A DNA stretch of 50,249 nt from Hyphomonadaceae bacterium UBA5336 (GCA_002408125.1 DHQO01000016.1:1-50249), one strand, 5' to 3'; positions 21,755-31,930 are shown, counted from the first letter of the stretch. Notes: generated by a model from the sequence alone, not told the origin. Numbers and translations: made by a program.

Positions 21755-23722
21755 TCAGATCCGCGCTTTCACGGCGTCCACAACCGCCTCGGCGGTGATG
21801 CCGAAATGCTTGTAGAGTTCCTTGTAGGGCGCGCTGGCGCCGAAGCTCTTCATGCCGACAAAGCCGCCCTTGCGGCCGATCCAGCGGTCCCAGCTCTGGC
21901 GCACGCCGGCTTCGACCGCCACTTTCGGCAGGTCGCCGCCGAGCACCTCGTCCTGGTAAGCCTCGTCCTGTGCTTCGAAGAGGTCCATGCAGGGCACTGA
22001 AACGACGCGCACCGGAATGCCCTCGCTGGCGAGGGTTTCCTGCGCCGCAACGGCCAGTTCCACTTCCGAGCCCGAGGCCAGGATCACGGCTTTCGCCTCG
22101 CCATCGGCCTCGCTGAGCACATAGGCGCCCTTTGCTGAGGGGTTGCCGGCGGCGTCCTTGCGCAGGCTCGCCACCCCCTGACGGGTCAGCGCCATGGTGC
22201 TCGGGCCATCGGTGTGGCCAAGGGCGAGCTGCCAGCATTCGGCGGTTTCCACACCGTCGCAGGGGCGGAAGACCCACATTTTCGGGATCGCGCGCAGGCT
22301 GGTGACATGTTCGACCGGCTGGTGGGTCGGGCCGTCCTCGCCGAGGCCGATGGAATCATGGGTCATCACATGGATGACGCGCAGACCCATCAGGGCGCCG
22401 AGCCGGATCGCGGCGCGCGAATAATCCGAGAAGATCAGGAAGGTGCCGGAATAGGGGATGATCCCGCCATGCAGCGCCATGCCGTTCATGGCCGCGGCCA
22501 TGCCGTGCTCGCGGATGCCGTAATGGACATAGCGCCCGCCCCAGCTTTCCGGGGTCATCGGTGCGGTGACGGCAGTCTTGGTGTTGTTCGAGCCCGAGAG
22601 ATCCGCCGAGCCGCCGACCATTTCCGGCACCGCCTTGGTCAGCACTTCCAGCGCCGCGCCGGACCATTTGCGGGTCGCATCGGATTTGCCGTCGTCGATC
22701 ACGGCCTGCTTGTATGCCAGGACCTGCGCGTCGAGATCGGCCGGGAGGCCGCCCGCCATCGCGGTCTGGAAGGCCGCTGCGTCGGGGTGGGCATTGAGGC
22801 GCGCGCCCCAGGCCGTGCGCTCGTTCTGGGCATGCTTGCCGCCCTCGGCCCAGGCCTCTTCGATGGCCACCGGAATCTCGAAGGGCGGGTAGGGCCAGCC
22901 GATATTCTCGCGGATGCCGGCGATCTCCTCGGCGCCATAAGGGCCGCCATGGGCCTTGCCGGTGCCCTCGATGGTCGGGGCGCCATAGCCGATGCGGGTC
23001 TTGCAGGCGATCATCACCGGCCTGTCCTGGGTCTTCGCCCAGCTCAGTGCCTCGTCGATCTCGGCCGGATCGTGGCCATCAATCGTGCGCGTCACCCAGC
23101 CGGACGCGTCGAAGCGGGCGCACTGGTCGGTGCTGTCGGCCAGATCGGTCGAGCCGTCGATGGTGACGGCATTGTCATCAAACAGGACGATCAGTTTGTT
23201 GAGCTTCATATGGCCGGCCAGCGTGATCGCTTCCTGGCTGATACCTTCCATCAGGCAACCATCGCCTGCGATCACCCAGGTATAGTGGTCGACGAGATCA
23301 TCCCCGAACCGCGCATTGAGGTGGCGTTCCGCCATCGCCATGCCGACGGCTGTCGCGATTCCCTGACCGAGCGGGCCGGTCGTGGTCTCCACGCCTGTGG
23401 TGATGAAGTTCTCCGGGTGGCCCGGCGTCTTCGAGCCAAGCTGGCGGAAGTTGCGGATATCGTCTCTGGTAACGCTATCATACCCGGTCAAGTGCAAGAG
23501 CGAGTAGAGCAGCATGGATCCATGCCCGTTCGAGAGGACGAAGCGGTCGCGGTCCGGCCAGTCCGGCGCGGCGGGATCGTGCTTGAGGTGTTTGGTCCAC
23601 AGAATGGTGGTCAGATCGGCCAGGCCCAGCGGGGCGCCGACATGCCCGGATTTGGCCGCTTCGACGGCGTCCATGGAAAGTGCGCGAATGGCGTTTGCCA
23701 TGTCCTTGTGAGTTACGGTCAT
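21755..23722 (-). CDS. tkt: transketolase
   Basis: The product has 655 residues, full length. The thiamine-diphosphate site is GDGCLMEGISQEA with LIVLFDDNAVTIDG, and the partner His region is HYGIREHGMAAAMNG. GEDGPTHQPVEHVTSLR marks the pyrimidine domain. Near the N-terminus the usual GHPGAPMG reads GHVGAPLG, with Val for a normally conserved Pro; the His is kept. The enzyme moves two-carbon units in the pentose phosphate pathway. AAGGGG precedes the ATG. It is divergent from DUF4164-zapA and coupled to the LysE gene. Confidence 0.95.
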   Translation of the reverse strand: MTVTHKDMANAIRALSMDAVEAAKSGHVGAPLGLADLTTILWTKHLKHDPAAPDWPDRDRFVLSNGHGSMLLYSLLHLTGYDSVTRDDIRNFRQLGSKTPGHPENFITTGVETTTGPLGQGIATAVGMAMAERHLNARFGDDLVDHYTWVIAGDGCLMEGISQEAITLAGHMKLNKLIVLFDDNAVTIDGSTDLADSTDQCARFDASGWVTRTIDGHDPAEIDEALSWAKTQDRPVMIACKTRIGYGAPTIEGTGKAHGGPYGAEEIAGIRENIGWPYPPFEIPVAIEEAWAEGGKHAQNERTAWGARLNAHPDAAAFQTAMAGGLPADLDAQVLAYKQAVIDDGKSDATRKWSGAALEVLTKAVPEMVGGSADLSGSNNTKTAVTAPMTPESWGGRYVHYGIREHGMAAAMNGMALHGGIIPYSGTFLIFSDYSRAAIRLGALMGLRVIHVMTHDSIGLGEDGPTHQPVEHVTSLRAIPKMWVFRPCDGVETAECWQLALGHTDGPSTMALTRQGVASLRKDAAGNPSAKGAYVLSEADGEAKAVILASGSEVELAVAAQETLASEGIPVRVVSVPCMDLFEAQDEAYQDEVLGGDLPKVAVEAGVRQSWDRWIGRKGGFVGMKSFGASAPYKELYKHFGITAEAVVDAVKARI

Positions 23723-23814
23723 TCAATGCCCCTTCGTTTCAGCGTGGGATGGCGAACCCTGAACCGCGCGTCAAGCGACTTGGCGTTGGCCATTGCAGCG
23801 GCTAGGAAAATTAA

Positions 23815-24084
23815 ATGGACCGTATGGACACAGCTTCTCAGCGTCTCGACAAGGCCCTTCGGCGCCTGGAAGGCGCGCTCGACAGCCTGATCGAGCGTGC
23901 CCGCGAGCCTGTCGTGCTGCGCCGGGAACGCGACGCACTGCTGATCGACCGTGATGATCTGGCCGCCCGTCTGGAGGATGCGCTGGCGCGCGGGGCGGAG
24001 CTGGAAGGTCTGACGGAAGAGGCCTCCGGCGCCATCGGTACGGCGATTGAGGAAGTCCGGGCTGCGCTCGGGCAGGACGACTAG
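23815..24084 (+). CDS. DUF4164 coiled-coil protein
   Basis: The product has 89 residues and is almost entirely one helix with heptad character (LDKALRRLEGALDSLIERAR, then LRRERDALLIDRDDLAARLEDAL). This short coiled coil, encoded just before zapA, is typical of Caulobacterales relatives and is labelled DUF4164. Its role is not established; the coupling to zapA suggests cell division. AGGA lies eight bases before the ATG. The zapA gene follows after 17 bases. Confidence 0.75.
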   Translation: MDRMDTASQRLDKALRRLEGALDSLIERAREPVVLRRERDALLIDRDDLAARLEDALARGAELEGLTEEASGAIGTAIEEVRAALGQDD

Positions 24085-24101
24085 GCCGGAAGGGACGGGG
24101 C

Positions 24102-24431
24102 ATGGCCAAGGCAACCATCCAGGTTTACGGCCGCTCCTACACGGTCGCCTGCTCTCCAGGCCAGGAAGCGCGCCTGACAGAACTTGGCGCCGAACTCGAC
24201 AGCCGAATCACGCGTATCGCCACGGCTGTGGGCGATGTCGGCGATGACCGGCTCCTGCTCGTGGCCGCTTTGTCCCTGCTCGACGAATTGCACGCTGCCC
24301 AGGGCGGAAGCCGCGCCCGGCTGGCCGAGCTGGAAGCGCGCGCCGCTGAGGCGCTCGAACAGGCCGCCGGCCGGATCGAGGCCCTGGCGACGCGCGTGGA
24401 ATCCGATCCGGGCGCGTCTGACTCGGCCTGA
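24102..24431 (+). CDS. zapA: cell division protein ZapA
   Basis: The product has 109 residues. ZapA features are an N-terminal beta start ATIQVYGRSYTVACSPGQEARL, a short helix, and a long C-terminal coiled coil from about residue 47 (DDRLLLVAALSLLDELHAAQ, then RLAELEARAAEALEQA). ZapA bundles FtsZ filaments at the division ring. The ribosome site AAGGGACGGGG is close to the ATG. Only 37 bases separate it from the next gene. Confidence 0.87.
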   Translation: MAKATIQVYGRSYTVACSPGQEARLTELGAELDSRITRIATAVGDVGDDRLLLVAALSLLDELHAAQGGSRARLAELEARAAEALEQAAGRIEALATRVESDPGASDSA

Positions 24432-24468
24432 CCCGCGTGGTAGGAGTACGGTAGAGCAGGAGGCGCAC

Positions 24469-24729
24469 ATGCGCAGCGAAGATAATCTGCAACCCTTCCT
24501 GGTGGCCTTTCCGATGGAGGATGGCGGCCAGCAGGTGATGCTCGACCCGAATTTCTTCCAGGGTGTGGATGAAGTGGGCGCCTTCCTGGCGCTGCTGGCG
24601 CGCCACTATGCCCGCGCCTTCGTCCAGTCGGGACGCGCGCGCGACATGGAAGACGCGCTCGAACAGGTGGTTGAGTACTTCCAGGACGAGGTCAACGAGC
24701 CCCTGGGCGAGGATGAAGACCCTGCCTGA
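24469..24729 (+). CDS. small acidic protein, DUF5076-like
   Basis: The product has 86 residues. MRSEDNLQPFLVAFPMEDGG starts a small soluble protein with a helix-rich, strongly acidic C-terminus (YFQDEVNEPLGEDEDPA). It resembles the DUF5076 proteins of alphaproteobacteria, though I assign this from memory of the pattern only. AGGAGG lies six bases before the ATG, an excellent site. It is the third gene of the DUF4164-zapA operon. Confidence 0.65.
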   Translation: MRSEDNLQPFLVAFPMEDGGQQVMLDPNFFQGVDEVGAFLALLARHYARAFVQSGRARDMEDALEQVVEYFQDEVNEPLGEDEDPA

Positions 24730-24792
24730 AGATGACAGGACAAACATCTGAAACTTCAAGAAATCTTCAAACGGACATAATCGCGCCCTGTT

Positions 24793-24823
24793 CCCGGCAC
24801 GGAGGAGTCGTGCTTTAACCGGG
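24793..24823 (+). promoter_or_regulatory. leader hairpin upstream of the alpha-2-macroglobulin gene
   Basis: Nested stems CCCG/CGGG and GCACG/CGTGC (24793-24801 with 24809-24823) form a hairpin ending 25 bases before the start codon. CATAAT at 24775-24780, just ahead of it, is a good -10 candidate, although the matching -35 is poor. Confidence 0.35.
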
Positions 24824-24848
24824 CTGAGGAAACGAGACGGAGCTTGCG

Positions 24849-27800
24849 ATGAGGACGCCGCAAAATTGGGCACGGGGCATACTCGCAGCCGGAGTGCTTG
24901 CCTTATTGGCGGCCTGCGGCGGCGGAAACGACACCCCCGAGCCGGGCGGTGCTGCCATCGAGGAGCCCCAGGGAGACCTGGTCGAGCGGTCCGACCGTGA
25001 CCAGCGGGCAGCGGAGCGGCGCGAACGCCTGCGCCAGCGGGCTGCGGCCGAGAACGAGGTGGACTTCGCCTATTACCGCTACCGGATCGACACATCCGGT
25101 GAAGCGCCGGTGGCCTGCTTTGTTTTCTCCGCTCCGCTCGATCCCGAAACCGACTATTCGCCCTATGTGGATTTCCGCCCGGCCTTTCAGCCGGCGCTGT
25201 CCGTTTCCGGGTCAGATCTCTGTGTCGGGGGGCTTGAGTTCGGCACCAGCCGCACCGCCATCCTGAAATCCGGCCTGCCGGCCAATGATGGCCGCACGCT
25301 GGAACGCAGCGAGGAAGTGCCGATCGATTTCGCCGACCGCCCGCCCTATGTCGGCTTTCGCGGTGCCGGTGTGATCCTGCCGCGTTCGGATGCCGACGGC
25401 CTTCCGGTGGAAACGGTGAATGTCGACCAGGTGCGCCTGACCGTCTCCTATGTGCCCGACCGCGTGCTGTATGAGAAATCCATCAGCCAGGGCGAAACCG
25501 CCCAGCAGGGCCGCTACACCTATCTTTATGGCGACGAGCGCGCCTCGGATGTCGCCGAGGAGCTCTGGACCGGCACCATGGAGGTCGATGCCGTCCAGAA
25601 TGCACCCGTGGTGACGGTGTTCCCGCTGTCGGACGTGATCGGCGAGCTGCGCCCCGGCGCCTATTTCGTCGAGGTCGAGGACGCCAAGGAACTGGCCAGC
25701 AATCAAGGTCCGCCCGCTTCGGCGCGGCGCTGGATCGTGCTGACCGACCTCGCCCTGACTGCCTATCGCGGCGAGCACGGCCTGGATCTCACCCTGCGGT
25801 CCCTGCAGGACGGCCAGGAAGTGATCGGCGCGAAAGTGCAGCTCCTCGCCGTCAACAATGACGTGCTCGCCGAGGCCGAGACCGATGCCGCTGGCCGGGT
25901 TTCCTTCGACAAGCCGATCATGTCCGGATCGGGCAATACCGCCCCGAAACTGGCGCTGGCCTATGGTGCGCGCGGCGATCTTGCCGTGCTCGATCTTACC
26001 CGCGCTCCGGTTGACCTCTCTGAGATGGGAACCGGCGGGCGTGCGACGCCCGGCCCGGTGGACGCCTATCTCTATACCGAGCGCGGCATCTACCGCCCCG
26101 GTGAGACCGTGCACATCACCTCGCTCCTGCGCGACCGCGCCGGCGTGGCCGTCGACGACCGTCCCGGCCAGCTCGTGGTCTATCGCCCCAATGGCATGGA
26201 AGCTGAACGCCTGCGCTTTGCCGAGGCACGCGCCCATGGCGGCGGCATTTCGCTGGACTATCCGCTGGCAAGCGATGCTGCGCGTGGCAACTGGCGCGCC
26301 GTGCTGGAGATTGACGGGGCGGGCTATGCCGGCAGCGTCAGCTGGTCGGTGGAAGACTTCGTACCCCAGCGCATCGCTGTTGAGCTGGAAGCCGATGAGG
26401 ACACCCCTGTCCGCGCGGACGAAACCCGTCCTGTCACCGTAGATGCACGCTTCCTCTACGGCGCCCCCGGCGCAGGCCTGAAAGTGGAATCGCGGGCGCG
26501 TCTTGAGCGTGATCCAAGCCCGTTCGATGGGCTCAACGGTTTCAAGTTCGGGCGCCATGACGAACAGTTCCGCGAGGAAATCATCGAGATGCCGGTGAGC
26601 ACCACTGACGGTGCCGGCATCAGCACGATCCGGCTGCAGCCGGGCCGGCGCGGTGCCACCTCCAGCTATCCCCTGCGCCTGAACACCGTGGTCAGCGTGG
26701 AAGAGCCCGGCGGGCGTGCCGTGAGCGAAAGCCTGCGCGTGGCCTATCGGCCGGCCGATCTCTATATCGGCGTGAAGCCGAGCTTCGACCGCCGTGCCCC
26801 GCAGGGCGAAGCGACCAGCTTTGAGATCGCCGCGGTGGGCGCCGATGGCAGTCTGGAAAGCCGCGAGCTCTCCTGGCGGCTCTTGTCCATCAACTATCAT
26901 TATGACTGGTACCGTGAGGACGGTCAGTGGCGTTGGCGCCGTTCGCGCACCGTCGACGTGGTCAATGAAGGTGTGCTGACGACCGCCAGCGGTGCGACCT
27001 CGACCATCGACATTGCCGGGCTCGACTGGGGCAGTCATGAGCTGATCGTGGAAGGTCCGGGCGGGCGCAGCGCCAGCTATGGCTTCTATGCCGGCTGGGG
27101 CGGCCAGGTCTCCGATGATGGCGTTGAGGCGCCCGACCGGGTCGAGGTCAGCCTGATCGACGACACCGTCCTGCCCGGCCGTACCGCCGAGCTGATGATC
27201 GTGCCGCCCTATGATGGCGAGGCCCAGATCGTGGTGGCGACCGACCGCATCCTGTCGGTCGAAACCCGTCCGGTGACGGCAGAAGGCACGCGCGTGACCC
27301 TGCCGGTCAATGAGAACTGGGGCGAGGGCGCCTATATCATGGTCTCGGTCTACACCCCCCGGGATCCGGTCATGAGCGCCAAGCCGCGCCGCGCGGTCGG
27401 GGTTGCCTATGCGCCCGTCAACATGGAACGGCGCACCTTTCAGCTGACCATCAACGCGCCAGAGGTTGTCCGCCCACGCCGCGAACAGCTGATCGAGGTG
27501 GACATCGATGGCGGGCCGCACGAGCCGGTCTTCCTGACGCTGGCGGCGGTGGATGAGGGCATCCTTCAACTCACCAAGTTCCAGAGCCCCAATCCGGTCG
27601 ACTATTTCTTCGGCCAGAAGGCGCTCGGCGTGTCGCTCTATGACGATTATGGCCGCCTGCTGGACCCCAATCTGGGCCTGCCGGCTGAGGTGCGCACCGG
27701 TGGTGACCAACTCGGCGGCGAAGGCCTCACCGTGGTGCCGACCCGGACGGTGGCGCTCTATTCCGGCATTGTGGATGTCGGCCGGTCGGGCTCGGCCAAG

Positions 27801-29819
27801 GTCCGCTTCGACGTGCCCGACTTCAATGGCGAGCTGCGCCTGATGGCGGTGGCCTGGTCCGAGGAGGGCCTCGGTCAGGCCTCGCGCCCGCTCACCGTGC
27901 GTGATCCGGCCCCGGCCGAACTGATCATGCCGCGCTTCCTGGCGCCGAATGACGAAGCCATCATCACGGCCACGCTCGACAATGTGGAGCTGGAAGAGGG
28001 CGAGTTCACCGCCACCGTGACGGCTGCGGGCAATGTCACGCCTGCCGATGGCAATATCTCGCGCATGTTGCCCAATGGCACGCGTGCGGATGTGCCGGTG
28101 CGTGTGACCGCAGGCGACGAGGGCATCTCCCGCCTGCGCCTGGCCGTGGACGGACCGAGCAATTACGGCGTCGACCATGAATACCTGATCCAGACCCGCT
28201 CGCCCTATCTGCCAGTGACGCGGATCACCTCCGCCGTCATGCAGCCAGGCGACAGTTTCGCGCTGGAGCCGGAGCTGATTTCCGGGCTGCGGGCCGGGTC
28301 GATCGACATGACGGTCAGCTTCTCCTCACTGCCGGTGGATGAAGGCGCGCTCTATGCCTCGCTGGCGCGCTATCCCTATGGCTGCACCGAGCAGACTGTC
28401 AGCCGCGCCGTGCCGCTGATCTATGCCGAGCAGCTTGTGGCGCTCGGCGCGGATGGCGGCGACAGCGCGGATGCTCGCGCCAAGGTGCAGGAAGCCATTA
28501 CCCGCGTGCTCAACCGCCAGTCGGCGGATGGCTCCTTCGGCCTCTGGCGCGAGGGCGACCGTAATGCCTCGCCCTGGCTCGGTGCCTATACCACCGATTT
28601 CCTCTATCGTGCCCGCGAGAAGGGCTATTCGGTGCCGCGCGAGGCGCTGGACCGGGCTTATGGCGCCCTGCAGAATGTGGCGAGCGGCGATGCCTGGCGC
28701 ATCTATGGCTACGACACCGATGTGTGGGAGAGCCGCTGGCACAATGACACCCAGTCGCGCCTGATGGAGCGCTCCTCCACCTTCGCGCTCTATGTGCTGG
28801 CCAAGGCCGGACGGGCCGATATCTCGCGCCTGCGCTACCTGCACGATCGTGAGCTGAGCGAGATCGAAAGCCCGCTGGCCAAGGCTCATCTGGCCGCCGG
28901 CCTTGCCCTGATGGGCGACCGGGCGCGCGCGACCAGTGCGTTCCGGGCCGCGGTCGATGCGCTCGGCTACGACAATACCGGCGACTATTACCAGACACCG
29001 CTGCGCGACACCGCCGCGGTGCTGGCACTGGCCCAGGAAGCCGGTTTCCCGGACATTGTCGTGGAAATGTCGGAACGCCTCGGCGCCGACACACCCGATC
29101 CGAGCGAGCTGACGACCCAGGAAAAGGCCTTCATGCTGCAGGCGGTGAATGCCCTGACCGGGGGCGACCCGGCGGAGTTCCGCATGGATGTGGAAGGCCT
29201 CGGCCGCGGCAACGACAATGATCGCCGCTACATGGTCGCCGAGAGCCAGATCTCGCCGGACGTGACCTTTACCTATAATGGCGAAGCGCCGGTCTATCGC
29301 ACCATCTTTGTCTCCGGCTCGCCGACCAGCGCCCCGCCGCCGGTTTCCTCACGTCTGTCGGTCAACAAGCGCTACTTCAACCTGCAGGGCCGGGCTGTGA
29401 ATCTCGGCGATGTGCGCCAGGGCGACCAGGTCGTCACGGTGATCACCATGGATCCGGGCGAGCGGCGGACCAATCCGCTGATCGTGGCCGATCTCCTGCC
29501 TGCCGGGTTCGAGATCGAAACCGTGCTGCGCCCGGCCGATGGTGCCCGCGAGTATGGCGATGACGGTGCCTTTGCCTGGATCGGCACGATCGACGCCGCC
29601 AAGACCGCCGAGGCGCGCGATGACCGCTTCGTGGCGGCGCTGGATGTGCGCTCGGACAGCCGCACGCTGGCCTATGTGGTGCGCGCGGTGACGCCCGGCT
29701 CATTCGCGGTGCCCGGCGTGGTGGCCGAGGACATGTACCGTCCGCAGGTCAATGCCCGCTCGCGCGCCACGCGCCTGACGGTCCAGCCGGCCGATAGCGG
29801 CACGGGCGGCCAGCAATAA
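24849..29819 (+). CDS. bacterial alpha-2-macroglobulin lipoprotein (YfhM-like)
   Basis: The product has 1656 residues, the size of E. coli ECAM. The signal MRTPQNWARGILAAGVLALLAAC has lipid Cys23 followed by Gly, which predicts outer-membrane sorting. A run of MG domains follows, with the alpha-2-macroglobulin signature YTERGIYRPGETVHI, and later the thioester domain with YGCTEQ (C1179 to Q1182). The thioester is therefore intact. The C-terminal half has the toroid repeats (NRQSADGSFGLWREG) and the receptor-like end. Such proteins trap proteases that breach the outer membrane. Its stop overlaps the pbpC start (TAATG), the known partnership with a peptidoglycan synthase that repairs damage. 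Confidence 0.92.
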   Translation: MRTPQNWARGILAAGVLALLAACGGGNDTPEPGGAAIEEPQGDLVERSDRDQRAAERRERLRQRAAAENEVDFAYYRYRIDTSGEAPVACFVFSAPLDPETDYSPYVDFRPAFQPALSVSGSDLCVGGLEFGTSRTAILKSGLPANDGRTLERSEEVPIDFADRPPYVGFRGAGVILPRSDADGLPVETVNVDQVRLTVSYVPDRVLYEKSISQGETAQQGRYTYLYGDERASDVAEELWTGTMEVDAVQNAPVVTVFPLSDVIGELRPGAYFVEVEDAKELASNQGPPASARRWIVLTDLALTAYRGEHGLDLTLRSLQDGQEVIGAKVQLLAVNNDVLAEAETDAAGRVSFDKPIMSGSGNTAPKLALAYGARGDLAVLDLTRAPVDLSEMGTGGRATPGPVDAYLYTERGIYRPGETVHITSLLRDRAGVAVDDRPGQLVVYRPNGMEAERLRFAEARAHGGGISLDYPLASDAARGNWRAVLEIDGAGYAGSVSWSVEDFVPQRIAVELEADEDTPVRADETRPVTVDARFLYGAPGAGLKVESRARLERDPSPFDGLNGFKFGRHDEQFREEIIEMPVSTTDGAGISTIRLQPGRRGATSSYPLRLNTVVSVEEPGGRAVSESLRVAYRPADLYIGVKPSFDRRAPQGEATSFEIAAVGADGSLESRELSWRLLSINYHYDWYREDGQWRWRRSRTVDVVNEGVLTTASGATSTIDIAGLDWGSHELIVEGPGGRSASYGFYAGWGGQVSDDGVEAPDRVEVSLIDDTVLPGRTAELMIVPPYDGEAQIVVATDRILSVETRPVTAEGTRVTLPVNENWGEGAYIMVSVYTPRDPVMSAKPRRAVGVAYAPVNMERRTFQLTINAPEVVRPRREQLIEVDIDGGPHEPVFLTLAAVDEGILQLTKFQSPNPVDYFFGQKALGVSLYDDYGRLLDPNLGLPAEVRTGGDQLGGEGLTVVPTRTVALYSGIVDVGRSGSAKVRFDVPDFNGELRLMAVAWSEEGLGQASRPLTVRDPAPAELIMPRFLAPNDEAIITATLDNVELEEGEFTATVTAAGNVTPADGNISRMLPNGTRADVPVRVTAGDEGISRLRLAVDGPSNYGVDHEYLIQTRSPYLPVTRITSAVMQPGDSFALEPELISGLRAGSIDMTVSFSSLPVDEGALYASLARYPYGCTEQTVSRAVPLIYAEQLVALGADGGDSADARAKVQEAITRVLNRQSADGSFGLWREGDRNASPWLGAYTTDFLYRAREKGYSVPREALDRAYGALQNVASGDAWRIYGYDTDVWESRWHNDTQSRLMERSSTFALYVLAKAGRADISRLRYLHDRELSEIESPLAKAHLAAGLALMGDRARATSAFRAAVDALGYDNTGDYYQTPLRDTAAVLALAQEAGFPDIVVEMSERLGADTPDPSELTTQEKAFMLQAVNALTGGDPAEFRMDVEGLGRGNDNDRRYMVAESQISPDVTFTYNGEAPVYRTIFVSGSPTSAPPPVSSRLSVNKRYFNLQGRAVNLGDVRQGDQVVTVITMDPGERRTNPLIVADLLPAGFEIETVLRPADGAREYGDDGAFAWIGTIDAAKTAEARDDRFVAALDVRSDSRTLAYVVRAVTPGSFAVPGVVAEDMYRPQVNARSRATRLTVQPADSGTGGQQ

Positions 29820-31930
29820 TGCTCAGCGACCTGCGCGCCGGACTGGGAGGGGCCTGGCAGGTCTTGCCGCGGCGCGCACGTCATGCCCTGCTGGCGCTGT
29901 TGGGGCTGGTGGTCACCGTGCTGGTGCTCGACCGTCTGTTCCCGCCGCCACTGGAACGCGGCGAAGAGCTCGCCCAATGGGTCACCGACCATGAAGGCCG
30001 GCCCCTGCGCGCCTTTCCCATGGCAGATGGCCGCTGGCGCCTGCCGGCGGAAGTCGACGAGATCGACCCGGTTTTCCTCGATGCCCTGCTGGCCGTGGAA
30101 GACAAGCGCTTTCGCGAGCATGGCGGCGTGGACTGGATCGCCATGGTGCGCGCTGTGGCAAGTTCGGCCCGCGCCGGACATGTGGTCTCGGGCGGCTCGA
30201 CCATCACCATGCAGACCGCCCGCCTGCTGGAGCCGCGCCCGCGTACCGTAGGCTCGAAACTGATCGAGATGATGCGCGCCCACCAGATCGAGGCGCGGTT
30301 GTCGAAGGACGAGATTCTCGAACTCTATCTCACCCTGGCGCCCTATGGCGGTAATCTGGAAGGTGTACGCGCGGCGAGCTGGAGCTATTTCGGGCACGGC
30401 CCGGACCGGCTCAGCGATGACGAGATCGCGCTGCTCATCGCCCTCCCGCAAAGCCCCGAGCAGCGTCGGCCGGACCGGCGAGAAGCCGGTGCGCTGGCCG
30501 GGCGCTCCGAGATCGCCGGCAAGCTGGAACGGCTCGGTTTTCTTTCGTCCCAGCGGGCCGAAGAGGCGCGCACGGCGGACCTGCCCAGCTCGCGCCATGC
30601 CTTTCCGAACCTGGCCTGGCACGCCAGCGCCGAGGCGCGCTCGCGCACCGAAACGCTCGGTGATGTGCGCTCGACCATTCATCGCCCGCTGCAGGCCGAG
30701 CTGGAGGCGATGCTTGCGACCCGCGCCGGCCTGCTGGACGAGCATGTCCAGATCTCCGCCATTGTCGTGGACATTCCTACCCGCGCCGTGCGTGCGGCGG
30801 TGGGTTCGGCTGATCGCGGGCGCCCCGGCGGCTGGATCGACCTCACCGAACAGCCTCGCTCGCCGGGCTCGACGCTGAAACCCTTCATCTACGGGCTGGC
30901 CTTCGATGATGGCATTGCCGGGCCGGGCACGGTGATTTCCGATCTGCCCAAGCGCTTCGACGCCTACCAGCCGGAGAATTTCGACCGCTCCTTCCGGGGC
31001 GATGTGACGGTGGCCGAGGCCCTGCAGCATTCCCTGAATGTGCCCGCGGTGCTGGCGCTGGCCGAGATCGGGCCGCACCGGTTTGCCGCGCTCCTGGCGC
31101 TCTCAGGGGCGCCGCCGCGCATGCCGCAATCGGCCGATCAGGATGCCGGTCTTGCCCTGGCGCTGGGCGGGGCAGGGATGACCGTGCGCGACCTGGCGCT
31201 GCTCTATTCCGCGCTCGGCGATGGCGGTGTCGCCCGGCCACTGGTGTGGGTCGAGGAGGATATCGAGCGCGCTGCCGCCCGGCCCGGCCAGCGCCTGGTT
31301 GGAGAGGCCAGCGCGCGTTCCATCCTGGAAATCCTGGCGCGCGCGCCGACGCCGTCCGGGCGCATGCCGGGACGGCTGACCGAAGACGCCCCCGATCTCG
31401 CCTTCAAGACCGGCACCTCCTACGGCTTCCGCGATGCCTGGGCGGCCGGCGTGTCTGGCGATCTGGCGTTTGTGGTCTGGGTCGGGCGGGCCGATGGGGC
31501 GCCACGTCCGGGCGAAACCGGGCGCAAGGCCGCTCTGCCGCTCCTGTTTGAGATTGCCGACCGCGCTGAGCACCACCTGCCCGGACAGGGCGAGGCGAGC
31601 CGACGGATCCTGACCAGCGCCCTGCCGCAGGTGCGCGCCGCCCAGCGCCAGTTCGATGAGGCCGGGCCGCCGGAAATCCTGTTCCCGCCCAGGGATGCCG
31701 AGCTGTGGGCCGGGACGCTCGACGGCCACCCGGCGCGTGATTTCGTGATGTCCGGACGCGGGGAAACAGCGCTGACCTGGTATATTGATGGCCAGCCGGC
31801 GCGAATCGATGCTGCCGGCCTGCCGGTCTGGTCGCCGGAGCGTTCCGGATTCTACACGATTACTGCAGTCGACGAGGTCGGCCGCACCAGTCGTGTGGAA
31901 GTGCGGGTCATTGGCGCACCCCCTGCCTGA
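29819..31930 (+). CDS. pbpC: penicillin-binding protein 1C
   Basis: The product has 703 residues. One membrane helix (about 23-40) anchors a GT51 transglycosylase domain with E94 in AVEDKRFREHGGVD, and GGSTITMQTARLL. The transpeptidase domain has SxxK at S351-T-L-K354, a SLN motif (LQHSLNVPAVL) and KTGTS. A C-terminal PbpC beta domain (from about residue 615) ends in RVEVRVIGAP. All catalytic motifs are present, so both activities should be intact. Translation is coupled to the alpha-2-macroglobulin gene by a one-base overlap, which fits joint action in envelope defence. Confidence 0.94.
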   Translation: MLSDLRAGLGGAWQVLPRRARHALLALLGLVVTVLVLDRLFPPPLERGEELAQWVTDHEGRPLRAFPMADGRWRLPAEVDEIDPVFLDALLAVEDKRFREHGGVDWIAMVRAVASSARAGHVVSGGSTITMQTARLLEPRPRTVGSKLIEMMRAHQIEARLSKDEILELYLTLAPYGGNLEGVRAASWSYFGHGPDRLSDDEIALLIALPQSPEQRRPDRREAGALAGRSEIAGKLERLGFLSSQRAEEARTADLPSSRHAFPNLAWHASAEARSRTETLGDVRSTIHRPLQAELEAMLATRAGLLDEHVQISAIVVDIPTRAVRAAVGSADRGRPGGWIDLTEQPRSPGSTLKPFIYGLAFDDGIAGPGTVISDLPKRFDAYQPENFDRSFRGDVTVAEALQHSLNVPAVLALAEIGPHRFAALLALSGAPPRMPQSADQDAGLALALGGAGMTVRDLALLYSALGDGGVARPLVWVEEDIERAAARPGQRLVGEASARSILEILARAPTPSGRMPGRLTEDAPDLAFKTGTSYGFRDAWAAGVSGDLAFVVWVGRADGAPRPGETGRKAALPLLFEIADRAEHHLPGQGEASRRILTSALPQVRAAQRQFDEAGPPEILFPPRDAELWAGTLDGHPARDFVMSGRGETALTWYIDGQPARIDAAGLPVWSPERSGFYTITAVDEVGRTSRVEVRVIGAPPA

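Noticed and set aside
24432..24848. 6S RNA next to zapA
   Set aside because: 6S RNA often lies near zapA, but the gap after zapA is 37 bases and holds a coding ribosome site. The next gap is 119 bases and lacks the long 6S bulged stem.
25212..28178. A 988-codon open frame on the minus strand within the macroglobulin gene
   Set aside because: It lies wholly antisense to a clear full-length gene; the His/Gln/Arg-rich composition is that of a shadow frame.
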